NCBI GenBank assembly: GCA_002432715.1 | Contig: DJGJ01000003.1 | Span: 1-13,867, forward strand | Length of the DNA: 13,867 nt | DNA from: Sphaerochaeta sp. UBA5849 | Lineage (GTDB): Bacteria > Spirochaetota > Spirochaetia > Sphaerochaetales > Sphaerochaetaceae | Direction: 5' to 3' | Shown: piece after piece, positions 7,249-13,867 of the stretch | How the letters are laid out: each line of letters starts with the position of its first letter | How positions within the stretch are numbered: position 1 is the stretch's first letter | Notes under the pieces: generated by a model | What the model was told of the DNA's origin: nothing | The model's database searches: none | What the model saw: only the letters and a program-made list of their open reading frames with translations | Program-made: the position numbers and the translations under genes

Positions 7249-7285
7249 GAAGGCTCTTTCCCCGATCGGGGTAAGAGCCTTCTTT
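7249..7285 (+). terminator. strong hairpin between binding-protein and permease genes
   Basis: GAAGGCTCTT (7249-7258) pairs perfectly with AAGAGCCTTC (7273-7282). Inside, after one T-T mismatch, CCCC (7260-7263) pairs with GGGG (7268-7271) around a GATC loop. Only three T residues follow (7283-7285), so it is a weak terminator at best. In sugar ABC operons such a hairpin commonly lets most transcripts stop, or be protected, after the binding-protein gene, giving an excess of binding protein over permease. Confidence 0.7.
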
Positions 7286-7302
7286 GGAACACGAGGAGCG
7301 TC

Positions 7303-8190
7303 ATGACATTCTCACAACAAAAACGGATGAGTTACTATCTCTTGCTGGCTCCGGGGTTGCTCCTGTTCGCCTCGATCATCATATTTCCCGTATTCTACAG
7401 CTTTTCGCTCAGCTTCACCTCCTTTGGAGGCTACGGAAAGCCGGCTTTCATCGGCTTGGAGAACTATGCAAAGATCATCGGCGACGAGGTATTCCAACAC
7501 TCGCTGAGGAACAACCTCCTGATCGTAGCCGTCTCCGTATTCGGACAGATACCCTTGGGCTTTCTCTTGGCGTACCTGTTGCATCGAAAAATGGTCCATG
7601 GCGGCAACTTTTATCAGACCATGATATTTCTGCCCATCACCATCTCCCCTGTCGTGGTCGCCCTGTTATGGAACCAGATCTTCTCCTCCTCGGGAATGGT
7701 GGTGGCCATCATCAGGAACCTGACCGGCCAAAGCCAGTATGTGATGAAGATTTTCGAGAACAAGCAGATGGCCATCTATCCAATCCTGTTTGTCCTTTTG
7801 TGGATGCATACCGGTACGTACATGATCATCTTCTATGCAAACCTGCAGAAAATGACGCCTTCGCTGCTCGAAGCAGCACAAATAGACGGAGCCAGCGAAT
7901 CGCAGATGCTGGGTAGAATCATTCTTCCCAGCATGGTGGGAACCATTGCAACCACTGCGATATTTGCAATCTCAGGCAGCCTGAAGGCCTTCGACCTCAT
8001 CTATTCCATGACCGGCGGCGGTCCGGCACACTTCACCGAGGTGATCGCCATCTACATGTATGTCAACACCTTCAAGTACTACAAATACGGCTTCGGCAGT
8101 GCCGCCTCGATGATCATCGTCCTTTTGGCTGTCGGCCTGATACTCATCCTGCAATACATCAGCAGGAAGTTCGAACGTCGGTTCGAGTAG
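7303..8190 (+). CDS. ABC sugar transporter permease, MalF/UgpA type
   Basis: This 295-residue inner-membrane protein has six predicted membrane segments, at about residues 8-30, 70-92, 104-125, 156-180, 211-232 and 267-287. The cytoplasmic coupling loop shows the EAA motif, EAAQIDGASESQMLGRIILP (residues 190-209), which contacts the transport ATPase. The final periplasmic/cytoplasmic turn has the common LIYSMTGGGPAH signature of the first permease in CUT1 sugar transporters. GAGGAG at 7293-7298 supports the ATG at 7303. It forms the translocation pore with the second permease eight bases downstream. No nucleotide-binding subunit is encoded here, as is frequent for CUT1 systems that share an MsmK/UgpC-like ATPase. 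Confidence 0.92.
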   Translation: MTFSQQKRMSYYLLLAPGLLLFASIIIFPVFYSFSLSFTSFGGYGKPAFIGLENYAKIIGDEVFQHSLRNNLLIVAVSVFGQIPLGFLLAYLLHRKMVHGGNFYQTMIFLPITISPVVVALLWNQIFSSSGMVVAIIRNLTGQSQYVMKIFENKQMAIYPILFVLLWMHTGTYMIIFYANLQKMTPSLLEAAQIDGASESQMLGRIILPSMVGTIATTAIFAISGSLKAFDLIYSMTGGGPAHFTEVIAIYMYVNTFKYYKYGFGSAASMIIVLLAVGLILILQYISRKFERRFE

Positions 8191-8198
8191 GAACAGCT

Positions 8199-9029
8199 AT
8201 GAAGAAAACCATTACCCTGGGAAAAGTCCTCGCCTACCTGCTTATGATCACGTTCACCCTGCTGACGATCATCCCGTTGACGTGGATGATCCTCAGCGCC
8301 TTCAAGCCGCATGCCCTCATCGTACGCCATCCGCTCGCTCCGCCCATGACCTGGTATGTACAGAATTTCGTCCTTGCCTGGACACAAGGGCATTTGGGCA
8401 TCTACTTTGTCAACAGCATCATATACTCGCTGACCGCCACGTTCTGTACCGTACTCTTTGCCATGAGCAGCGGCTATGCCCTCTCCAAGTTTCACTACAA
8501 GAGCAGCCGCTTCGTCTCCCTGCTCTATACCCTGGGTCTGCTCATCACCGTACACTCGGTCATCGTACCGTTGTTCATCATGGAGACGAAGCTGGGCCTG
8601 TCGAATACACGGCTGGGAGTAATCCTCCCCTATATTGCATTCGGACTTCCTTTCCAGGTATTCCTGGCCACCACGTACATCAAAGGAATTCCCGATGCCA
8701 TGCAGGAGTCGGCCATCATCGATGGGGCGAATTACATTCAGATATTCCTGCGGATCATCACTCCGGTCGCCACTCCCATCATCTCCACCATGTTCATCTA
8801 CACGTTCCTGGGGAACTGGAACGAGTTCATTCTTGTCCTGACGCTGACCAGCGACCTTACCGTACGATCGCTGCCGGTCGGGATCAACAGCTTTGCGGGA
8901 GGCATGTCCCGCGACTACGGCCTGCAGTTTGCTGCGCTGGTCATCGGTACGGTACCGATGATCATCTTCTACCTGATATTCAAAGACAAAATAGCCCAAG
9001 GCTTCGCCGCCGGGGCATTAAAGGAATAG
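8199..9029 (+). CDS. ABC sugar transporter permease, MalG/UgpE type
   Basis: This 276-residue inner-membrane protein is the second half of the sugar channel. Six hydrophobic segments are seen, at about residues 9-32, 70-92, 105-128, 138-160, 190-212 and 240-262. Its coupling-loop motif is QESAIIDGANYIQIFLRIITP (starting at residue 169), an EAA variant in which Ser replaces the first Ala. The ending FIYTFLGNWNEFILVLTLTSD followed by GLQFAALVIGTVPMIIFYLIF is characteristic of MalG-type permeases. It starts eight bases after the first permease, with GTAGGAA overlapping that gene's stop as ribosome binding site. The hexosaminidase gene begins 10 bases after its stop, so the operon continues. Confidence 0.92.
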   Translation: MKKTITLGKVLAYLLMITFTLLTIIPLTWMILSAFKPHALIVRHPLAPPMTWYVQNFVLAWTQGHLGIYFVNSIIYSLTATFCTVLFAMSSGYALSKFHYKSSRFVSLLYTLGLLITVHSVIVPLFIMETKLGLSNTRLGVILPYIAFGLPFQVFLATTYIKGIPDAMQESAIIDGANYIQIFLRIITPVATPIISTMFIYTFLGNWNEFILVLTLTSDLTVRSLPVGINSFAGGMSRDYGLQFAALVIGTVPMIIFYLIFKDKIAQGFAAGALKE

Positions 9030-9039
9030 TACCATTCAA

Positions 9040-10521
9040 ATGACAGAAACGCTCCCTCTCATTCCCTATCCTTCAGGTGCCGTTGCAATGCTCAGTGGCT
9101 CATTCTCACCACCATCTCAGCTGTCCGTCGTTGCTGACCCGTACTTTGACACCTCTCAGGTTTTATTCTACGTCAGAGAGTATCTTGGCATGGAGGTGCA
9201 AGAGGGTGAACAATCACCAAACCTGATCATTGCCAAGGCTGTAGATGCTATGGACGAGCAAGCCTATCGCTTGGAGGTTTTCGACCAAGGATGCAAGATC
9301 GAGGCAAAGAGCTTGCAAGGGGTCTTCTACGCAGTGCAGACACTGCGTCAGCTCTTGCTTGCCTATCCTTCAGCCATTCCCTGCTGCCGCATCGAGGACA
9401 AGCCCGCCCTCCGGTGGAGGGCTTTCATGCTGGACACAGCAAGGTCCTTCTGTCCTGTGGGGGAGGTAAAGAGAATCATCGACATCATTGCCTCGTTCAA
9501 GATGAATGTCCTGCACCTCCATCTCAGTGACGACCAGGGCTGGAGAATCGCCTCCGAAAACTACCCGAAGTTGGGAGAGGAAGAGTCCGGTCGGTATTCG
9601 AAACTAGAGATTTGGGACTTGGTAGCGTATGCACAAAACCGCCATATCATGATCGTCCCTGAGATCGACATGCCGGGCCACTTCACCGCAGCCCTTGCTT
9701 CCTATCCGAACCTCAGCTGTACAGGAGGACCGTTCACAATACCAAAAGGTGAGGGTATTTTTTCCGACATCCTGTGTGCGGGAAAGGACGAAGCACTCTC
9801 CTTCGTGAAGCACCTCATCGAGGAGACAGTTTCTCTCTTCCCTGCCCCGTACATCCATCTGGGAGGTGATGAGATTCCCCTGGACCGCTGGGTCGACTGT
9901 CCCGATTGCCAGAAGAGAAGGAAAGCATTGGGTTTATCCGACGAGAAAGCCTTGCTTCGATGGTTCTGCAACGAGATGACTTCGTATGCAAGAAGCTTGG
10001 GAAAGCAGGTAATCCTCTACAATGACTATGTGGACCAAGCGTACGATGAGACGATTATCACCCAGGTGTGGAACCCGTTGCTGGAGATGACAAAGTCGGC
10101 GCATCAGATAATCATGAGCGATTATTTCCACACGTACCTGGATATGGACCATACGCTGCTTCCCCTCCCGGTGGTCTATCGCTACGGCAAGCAGCTGCAG
10201 ACACAGAAGTACTCCTCCCTGCTCGGTGCAGAGTTCATGCTCTGGACCGAGCATATTGCAACCAAAGAACAGCGGGACCTGCACCTGCTGCCGCGCCTGG
10301 TTGCCGGCGCTGAGTCCTTTTGGACAGAGCATGAGCAGCATGACTATCATAGGTTCGTGAACACGTTTGCTAAGTATGGTTCTGCATATCTTCCCTCTGA
10401 TGCACATATCACACCCAAGAAGCTATGGAATACTTTTTTCATCGTCTCTGCACTAGCGCGGTACAAGCGCAGATGCAGAGTGAAGAAAAACAGCAGGAAG
10501 GCTGGTATTATGCTTTCATAG
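9040..10521 (+). CDS. family 20 beta-N-acetylhexosaminidase, cytoplasmic
   Basis: This 493-residue enzyme removes terminal beta-linked GlcNAc or GalNAc by the substrate-assisted mechanism of GH20. The N-terminal part (about 1-120) is the small GH20b-like alpha/beta domain, ending in the strand-helix QGVFYAVQTLRQLL. The TIM barrel starts at RWRAFMLDTAR (from Arg125) and shows VLHLHLSDDQGWRI (residues 157-170), PEIDMPGH (His214) and HLGGDEIP with the catalytic pair Asp277-Glu278. Later come VWNPL and EFMLWTEHI, which help to hold the sugar. There is no signal peptide, so it should act on imported oligosaccharides. The start lies 10 bases after the permease stop, with AAAGGAA (9020-9026) rather far upstream, which suggests translational coupling. 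Length is normal for single-barrel GH20 enzymes. Exact specificity cannot be told. Confidence 0.9.
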   Translation: MTETLPLIPYPSGAVAMLSGSFSPPSQLSVVADPYFDTSQVLFYVREYLGMEVQEGEQSPNLIIAKAVDAMDEQAYRLEVFDQGCKIEAKSLQGVFYAVQTLRQLLLAYPSAIPCCRIEDKPALRWRAFMLDTARSFCPVGEVKRIIDIIASFKMNVLHLHLSDDQGWRIASENYPKLGEEESGRYSKLEIWDLVAYAQNRHIMIVPEIDMPGHFTAALASYPNLSCTGGPFTIPKGEGIFSDILCAGKDEALSFVKHLIEETVSLFPAPYIHLGGDEIPLDRWVDCPDCQKRRKALGLSDEKALLRWFCNEMTSYARSLGKQVILYNDYVDQAYDETIITQVWNPLLEMTKSAHQIIMSDYFHTYLDMDHTLLPLPVVYRYGKQLQTQKYSSLLGAEFMLWTEHIATKEQRDLHLLPRLVAGAESFWTEHEQHDYHRFVNTFAKYGSAYLPSDAHITPKKLWNTFFIVSALARYKRRCRVKKNSRKAGIMLS

Positions 10522-10593
10522 CGTGAAGGATGTATTGGATTATACCCATAAAAACTTTCTTTACTTACGTAGTTTTACTGGGCATACTCTTAT

Positions 10594-10600
10594 CAAGAGG
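10594..10600 (+). promoter_or_regulatory. ribosome binding site that decides the DUF4143 ATPase start
   Basis: CAAGAGG lies nine bases before the ATG at 10610 and three before the ATG at 10604. The frame itself is open back to a GTG at 10523, which is right after the hexosaminidase stop and lacks any such site. The family also normally begins a few residues before its first conserved L-Y-x-x-x-I segment. The ATG at 10610 is therefore preferred. Confidence 0.55.
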
Positions 10601-10609
10601 TTCATGTTC

Positions 10610-11812
10610 ATGCTTGATCGACCATTGTATTATGAGAAGATTAGACCCTTCATCAACAAACCCTTCATTAAAGTGATCACAGGGATACGTCGATGCGGGA
10701 AATCGACCATGATGCTGCTGATACAACAGCTTTTGAAGGAAGAAGGAGTTGCGAGCAAACAGATCATCTCCATCAACTTTGAGAGCATGAAGTACTACGA
10801 TTTGCGTACTTCACTTGCTTTATATACCTACGTGTCTGACCTCCTAAAAACAATGGAGAGCCCTGCATATGTGTTCTTCGACGAAATCCAAATCGTAGAG
10901 AAGTGGGAAGAAGCAGTAAACTCCTTGTTCCTCGATTTCCAGATAGATATGTACATCACCATTTCCAACTCACAGCTGCTTTCATCCGAACTCTCTACCT
11001 TGCTCACCGGCCGCTTCATTCACATCGAAATGCAGGTATTGTCTTTTACAGAGATGCTGGGGTTCAGATCGGACCAACAAGAAACCCAAGAAAACCTGCT
11101 TTGGCTCTATATAAGGAGAGGAGGTTTTCCTGCCGTCCATCTGACTGACAATTACGATGAGAAAGCAACGTACATGATTATTCATGACATCTTCGATTCA
11201 ATCGTCCTGCGTGATGTAGTTCAACGATACAAGATACGGGATGTTGAGCTGCTGCGAAGAATTCTGAACTTTATCGCTGATTCGGTAGGAAGTACCATTT
11301 CTGCAAAACGCATAGCTGATTATTTCACACCCGTCGATCCAGCCACGGTCTATGCATATCTGGAAGCACTGCAGTGCTCGTATTTGATCACAAAAGTGAA
11401 TCGATTTGACATCAAACAGAAACGTGTACTCAAGACACAGTCAAAGTACTATCTAGCGGATTCCGGCCTTCAACATGCTCTTTGTGAAGGGAAAGCTTCC
11501 GACATTTCCGGTATTTTGGAAAACATCGTATACAGTGAGTTGGTCAGACGGGGATACAAGGTTTACATTGGTAAGATGGGCTCCCAGGAAGTCGACTTCA
11601 TTGCAGAGCAAGCCCCGAAGAAACTCTATGTGCAAGTTGCCTTCAAACTGGAAAGTGAAGAAACTGTACAAAGGGAGTTCTCCCCACTGCTTTATATCCG
11701 GGACTCCTACCCTAAATTTGTGGTGACGATGGATTCTCACTTCCAGGACACCATTGAGGGGGTGCGGCATATAGGGTTGTACCAGTTTCTTACTGATGAG
11801 CATCTGTATTGA
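10610..11812 (+). CDS. DUF4143-type AAA ATPase (AAA_14 + DUF4143)
   Basis: This protein of about 400 residues belongs to the large bacterial and archaeal group of AAA_14/DUF4143 ATPases. The Walker A motif is GIRRCGKST (residues 25-33, Lys31), in the family's usual IxGxRRxGKS context. Walker B is AYVFFDEIQ, followed by the usual W-E. LLTGRFIHIEMQVLSFTEML is the conserved mid-region. The C-terminal DUF4143 part holds SKYYLADSGLQHAL, GILENIVYSELVRRGY and QEVDFIAE, then LYVQVAFKL, a PD-(D/E)XK-like nuclease pattern of Glu, Asp and a Gln-Val position. The biological role of the family is unsettled, and it spreads widely by horizontal transfer. It stands 88 bases downstream of the sugar operon, with different base composition, so it is probably independent of that operon. 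The hosting of such genes next to defence genes fits an accessory island. Confidence 0.85.
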   Translation: MLDRPLYYEKIRPFINKPFIKVITGIRRCGKSTMMLLIQQLLKEEGVASKQIISINFESMKYYDLRTSLALYTYVSDLLKTMESPAYVFFDEIQIVEKWEEAVNSLFLDFQIDMYITISNSQLLSSELSTLLTGRFIHIEMQVLSFTEMLGFRSDQQETQENLLWLYIRRGGFPAVHLTDNYDEKATYMIIHDIFDSIVLRDVVQRYKIRDVELLRRILNFIADSVGSTISAKRIADYFTPVDPATVYAYLEALQCSYLITKVNRFDIKQKRVLKTQSKYYLADSGLQHALCEGKASDISGILENIVYSELVRRGYKVYIGKMGSQEVDFIAEQAPKKLYVQVAFKLESEETVQREFSPLLYIRDSYPKFVVTMDSHFQDTIEGVRHIGLYQFLTDEHLY

Positions 11813-11827
11813 TACTACTTGACTTGT

Positions 11828-11837
11828 TGGTTAACCA
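11828..11837. promoter_or_regulatory. 10-bp palindrome upstream of the ATPase/TOPRIM promoter
   Basis: TGGTTAACCA is a perfect palindrome lying a few bases before the weak -35 box of the promoter at 11845-11873. It could be a small operator for a regulator encoded elsewhere, since no regulator gene is adjacent. Ten bases can arise by chance in AT-rich spacers. Confidence 0.25.
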
Positions 11838-11844
11838 CTATTTG

Positions 11845-11873
11845 TTCCAATTTCTTATGCTTTCTGCTATACT
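11845..11873 (+). promoter_or_regulatory. extended -10 promoter for the ATPase/TOPRIM pair
   Basis: TG-C-TATACT (11865-11873) is a near-perfect extended -10 element. The -35 position 17 bases upstream, TTCCAA (11845-11850), is weak, as is usual for extended -10 promoters. It lies 21 bases before the start codon and separates this unit from the DUF4143 gene. A 10-bp palindrome at 11828-11837 lies just upstream. Confidence 0.5.
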
Positions 11874-11894
11874 TTTGCGTACGGAGGTTGGAGC

Positions 11895-13061
11895 ATGCTT
11901 AGCAGAGTGTATCTTGATAATTTCAAGTCTCTTATAGATTTTTCATTTCCGCCCCAAAAGGATCTCCAAGGTATTCCAGCTTTCTCATGCCTTGTTGGAC
12001 TGAATGGTTGCGGTAAATCCACAATCCTGCAGGCATTCGATTTTCTTGCTCAGCTTCCCCAAGGACGCATAGATTCCTGGCTTGAAACGCGTGGTTGGAA
12101 ACACGAAGAGCTTACCAGCAAATTTACCAAGAAAACCACCATTACATTCAGCATCTCTTTATTGCATCAAGGGAAATCAGTAGTTTGGAGCGGGACATAC
12201 AACAAGCAAACCATCCGATGCACCCAAGAAAAGGTGACAGAAGATGGCAAAACCATCTTTTTGGTTCAAGACGGTAAATTGAACATAGTAAGCCCGACAG
12301 AAATCTCTACGCTTCCCGTAAAAGACCTGCTCTATCAAGGGTCCATTCTCAGTGTGTATAAGTTTGATGTACGGAAGGTTCCCGCCATCGGTGCCATTCT
12401 GGATTTTTCTCAAGGAATGAAGTCTTTGGAGCTCCTCAATCCTCAATTGATTAAAACCCGCAGTAGAGCAGCAGCTGACGTGGGTATCGGGGGAGAAAAG
12501 CTTACTGCCTTCTTCCATGGGCTTTCACCCGAGCAAAAGAAAACAATCCTTACGCAACTGCAGGAATTTTACCCACAGGTGACATCCATTCTCTCATCCT
12601 CCCTCAGGGCAGGTTGGAAGACCATCACAGTAAGTGAATCATTCGATACCGGCAACAAGAACCGACTGGAAACCGAAACAACGCATCTCAATGATGGAAT
12701 GTTGAGAATCCTGACCATCATCACACAGATGCAAACAAGCCATACATGCCTATTGCTTGATGAAATCGAAAATGGAATCAACCCGGAATTGGTTGAACGC
12801 TTGATGGATTATTTGGTAAGCAGCAACAAACAGGTGATTGTCACTACACACAGCCCCATGGTTCTCAACTATCTGGATGACCAAGTGGCCAAGGATGGCG
12901 TTTTCCTTGTCTATCGCAATGCAGCCGGATATACCCGCTGTGGTCGTTATTTCCAAAGCAATCGAACCAGGGAAAAACTCAGGTTGCTAGGTCCTGGAGA
13001 AGTGTTTGTCGATACAACCATGCAAGAGGTGTCTTCGGATTTGGAGCATGAGCTCACATGA
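11895..13061 (+). CDS. OLD/AAA_21-like ABC-type ATPase
   Basis: This 388-residue protein is of the OLD/RecF-like class of ABC ATPases without membrane domains. It opens LSRVYLDNFKSLIDFSF, the strand typical of such proteins, then Walker A GLNGCGKST (Lys41). The middle (about 60-260) is the variable insert. LNDGMLRILTI serves as the signature region, Walker B is CLLLDEIENGINPE (Asp289-Glu290), and the switch His is in VTTHSPMVLNYL (His319). There is no TOPRIM domain in the chain, unlike OLD or GajA. The TOPRIM-like protein is instead the next gene, overlapping by four bases. GGAGG at 11883-11887 sets the start, with a promoter just upstream. The ATPase probably controls or loads the partner's nuclease in response to phage or damaged DNA. 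That role is inferred from analogous systems such as PARIS and RloAB. Confidence 0.85.
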   Translation: MLSRVYLDNFKSLIDFSFPPQKDLQGIPAFSCLVGLNGCGKSTILQAFDFLAQLPQGRIDSWLETRGWKHEELTSKFTKKTTITFSISLLHQGKSVVWSGTYNKQTIRCTQEKVTEDGKTIFLVQDGKLNIVSPTEISTLPVKDLLYQGSILSVYKFDVRKVPAIGAILDFSQGMKSLELLNPQLIKTRSRAAADVGIGGEKLTAFFHGLSPEQKKTILTQLQEFYPQVTSILSSSLRAGWKTITVSESFDTGNKNRLETETTHLNDGMLRILTIITQMQTSHTCLLLDEIENGINPELVERLMDYLVSSNKQVIVTTHSPMVLNYLDDQVAKDGVFLVYRNAAGYTRCGRYFQSNRTREKLRLLGPGEVFVDTTMQEVSSDLEHELT

Positions 13062-13777
13062 AATTCCTCCTATCAGGTGAAGGCCCCACTGATATCGGTA
13101 CGAGAGCACAAGACAACACATTTCTGCATGGTCCCATGACATGCTTTATAGACATCCTTGCAACCCCAATTCTAGGATACTCTCCTCGTGACATTGAGGG
13201 GGAGCATGAAGATATTCTTGTGTTTTGCAGTAAACAGGAACTATTGGATCGAAGAAAACCATCAGTGATCAAATTGGCTGGTAAAAAATTCGGAAAGAAT
13301 AGAAGCTTCTTCACAGCAAACGCCCAAGTATTCGGCAGTATGGCAAAGCAAAGAATGCAAGAAGATGGATGCCCCTATATTGCTGTTCTCTTTCGTGATG
13401 GGGATGGTTCTCGGTCGAAAGATGAATGGCAGGAAAAATGGGATTCCATCGTACGTGGATTTGCATTGGAAGATTACAATTTTGGCGTACCCATGGTTCC
13501 TAGGCCAAAGTCTGAAGCATGGTTGCTTCAAGCACATAGAGACCACGAAAATCCATCTGAAACCTATGAAACAAGAACGGGAAACAGAGCAAGTTCTTTC
13601 GACATGAAAGCGCAGTTGGAGTTGCTCATCAAAAGCCATCCATCACGGGAATATCTTGTGCAGTTGATCGATGATGGAATCATCAGAGTCGAAAACATCT
13701 CAGCTCAGTGTTCAAGTTACCATGCCTTCCGAGACGCCCTTGTTCATGCATTGTCAAAAGCGCTTAAAAGCAGCTGA
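13058..13777 (+). CDS. TOPRIM/DUF4276-like putative nuclease
   Basis: This 239-residue protein starts MKFLLSGEGPTDIG, a strand followed by Glu8 in the EGPTD pattern that opens TOPRIM and DUF4276/RloB-like proteins. The second metal-binding motif is the Asp-x-Asp in AVLFRDGDGSR (Asp114 and Asp116). A conserved-looking VPRPKSEAWLL (Lys151-Glu153-Trp155) follows, similar to the E-x-W-L-L segment of DUF4276. Together these suggest a Mg-dependent nuclease fold. The ATG overlaps the ATPase stop (ATGA), so the two are translationally coupled and probably act as a complex. No helix-turn-helix, membrane segment or signal peptide is seen. The family label is from recalled motifs. RloB and DUF4276 cannot be separated without a profile search, and the substrate may be RNA or DNA. 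Confidence 0.65.
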   Translation: MKFLLSGEGPTDIGTRAQDNTFLHGPMTCFIDILATPILGYSPRDIEGEHEDILVFCSKQELLDRRKPSVIKLAGKKFGKNRSFFTANAQVFGSMAKQRMQEDGCPYIAVLFRDGDGSRSKDEWQEKWDSIVRGFALEDYNFGVPMVPRPKSEAWLLQAHRDHENPSETYETRTGNRASSFDMKAQLELLIKSHPSREYLVQLIDDGIIRVENISAQCSSYHAFRDALVHALSKALKSS

Positions 13778-13798
13778 ACGTGTTCCCATACAGGTTTG

Positions 13799-13867
13799 CT
13801 ACATCTTCGGACTATTGAACTCCGGCACCAGCTCATGCAGGAGCTTGAGCATCTCCTGCGGGCTTCC
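13799..13867 (-). CDS. convergent gene, C-terminal end only (partial)
   Basis: Reading the minus strand from the right edge gives 22 codons ending GSPQEMLKLLHELVPEFNSP-K-M and TAG at 13801-13799, in an open frame to the window end. A C-terminus of the form LLHELVPEFN is common in FlaA1/CapD-type nucleotide-sugar epimerase/dehydratases of polysaccharide synthesis. Twenty-two residues cannot decide the family. The codon choice (CTC, CTG, CCG, GAG) is GC-rich like the central sugar operon and unlike the neighbouring ATPase/TOPRIM pair, so it may mark the return to core chromosome. Only 21 bases separate it from the TOPRIM gene, with no hairpin terminator in between. Confidence 0.5.
   Translation of the reverse strand, partial: GSPQEMLKLLHELVPEFNSPKM

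Noticed and set aside
8079..8999. 306-codon minus-strand ORF opposite the MalG permease
   Set aside because: The translation is low-complexity (rich in Asp, Arg, Gln, Gly) with no domain, and the plus strand encodes a clear permease.
10560..10588. TTTACT and CATACT with 17-base spacing as a promoter for the DUF4143 ATPase
   Set aside because: Each box matches only four of six positions, and the start site would fall on the ribosome binding site at 10594-10600, leaving no leader.
10523..10609. GTG at 10523 as start of the DUF4143 ATPase, giving 429 residues
   Set aside because: It has no ribosome binding site and adds 29 residues unlike the family. The ATG at 10610 has CAAGAGG upstream.
1..13867. 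CRISPR arrays, tRNA or rRNA genes, insertion sequences, integrase or attachment sites
   Set aside because: No regularly spaced repeats, cloverleaf-like sequence, transposase or integrase motifs were recognised on either strand.

Overview
The window looks like a bacterial chromosome segment, most plausibly from a Sphaerochaeta-like spirochaete. That placement is an inference. It rests on the solute-binding protein, whose signal peptide ends in LLLFATGTKE, the Phe-Ala-x-Gly-x-Lys-Glu style I associate with that group, on the moderate GC content, and on the gene content. All complete genes lie on the plus strand. A convergent gene fragment enters from the right edge on the minus strand.

Left region (1-4553) is a defence or toxin-antitoxin style accessory segment. 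It opens with the 3' end of a DUF6577/AbiEi-like gene. Just after this comes a 21-codon ORF that may be the start of a lost abiEii partner. Then a small XRE regulator, an AAA+ ATPase and an 860-residue subtilisin-like protease form one tight operon, preceded by a promoter that overlaps a perfect 18-bp palindrome. The ATPase/protease pair matches the IetA/IetS arrangement, first described as a plasmid toxin-antitoxin pair and later as an anti-phage system. Just beyond the protease, on the minus strand, is a NadS/HigA-like antitoxin gene cut off inside its helix-turn-helix. The ietAS-like module is therefore bordered by one clear and one possible broken gene of the same functional class, as expected for module exchange in a hot spot.

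Stretch 4328-4732 (about 400 bases between complete genes) holds the truncated antitoxin gene, an AT-rich spacer with no other recognisable gene, and a good sigma-70 promoter with a possible operator for the next operon.

Central region (4657-10521) is an amino-sugar or glycan utilisation operon. It encodes a ROK repressor, a periplasmic sugar-binding protein, two MalF/MalG-type permeases and a cytoplasmic family 20 beta-N-acetylhexosaminidase. A strong hairpin lies between the binding protein and permease genes. No transport ATPase is encoded, so a shared MsmK/UgpC-type subunit is presumably supplied elsewhere. The likely logic is that an N-acetylhexosamine-containing oligosaccharide is bound, imported intact, then trimmed inside the cell, with a ROK regulator sensing a product. 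By eye this block is more GC-rich and codon-biased than its flanks.

Right region (10610-13777) returns to accessory-type genes. The first is a DUF4143-type ATPase. It is followed by a promoter and a two-gene unit with a 4-bp overlap, in which an OLD/AAA_21-like ATPase precedes a TOPRIM/DUF4276-like protein. This split ATPase + TOPRIM arrangement resembles known defence systems (OLD, Gabija, PARIS, RloAB) without clearly being any of them, and it is the best candidate here for an undescribed system. The last 69 bases hold the C-terminus of a convergent gene, possibly a FlaA1/CapD-like nucleotide-sugar epimerase or dehydratase.
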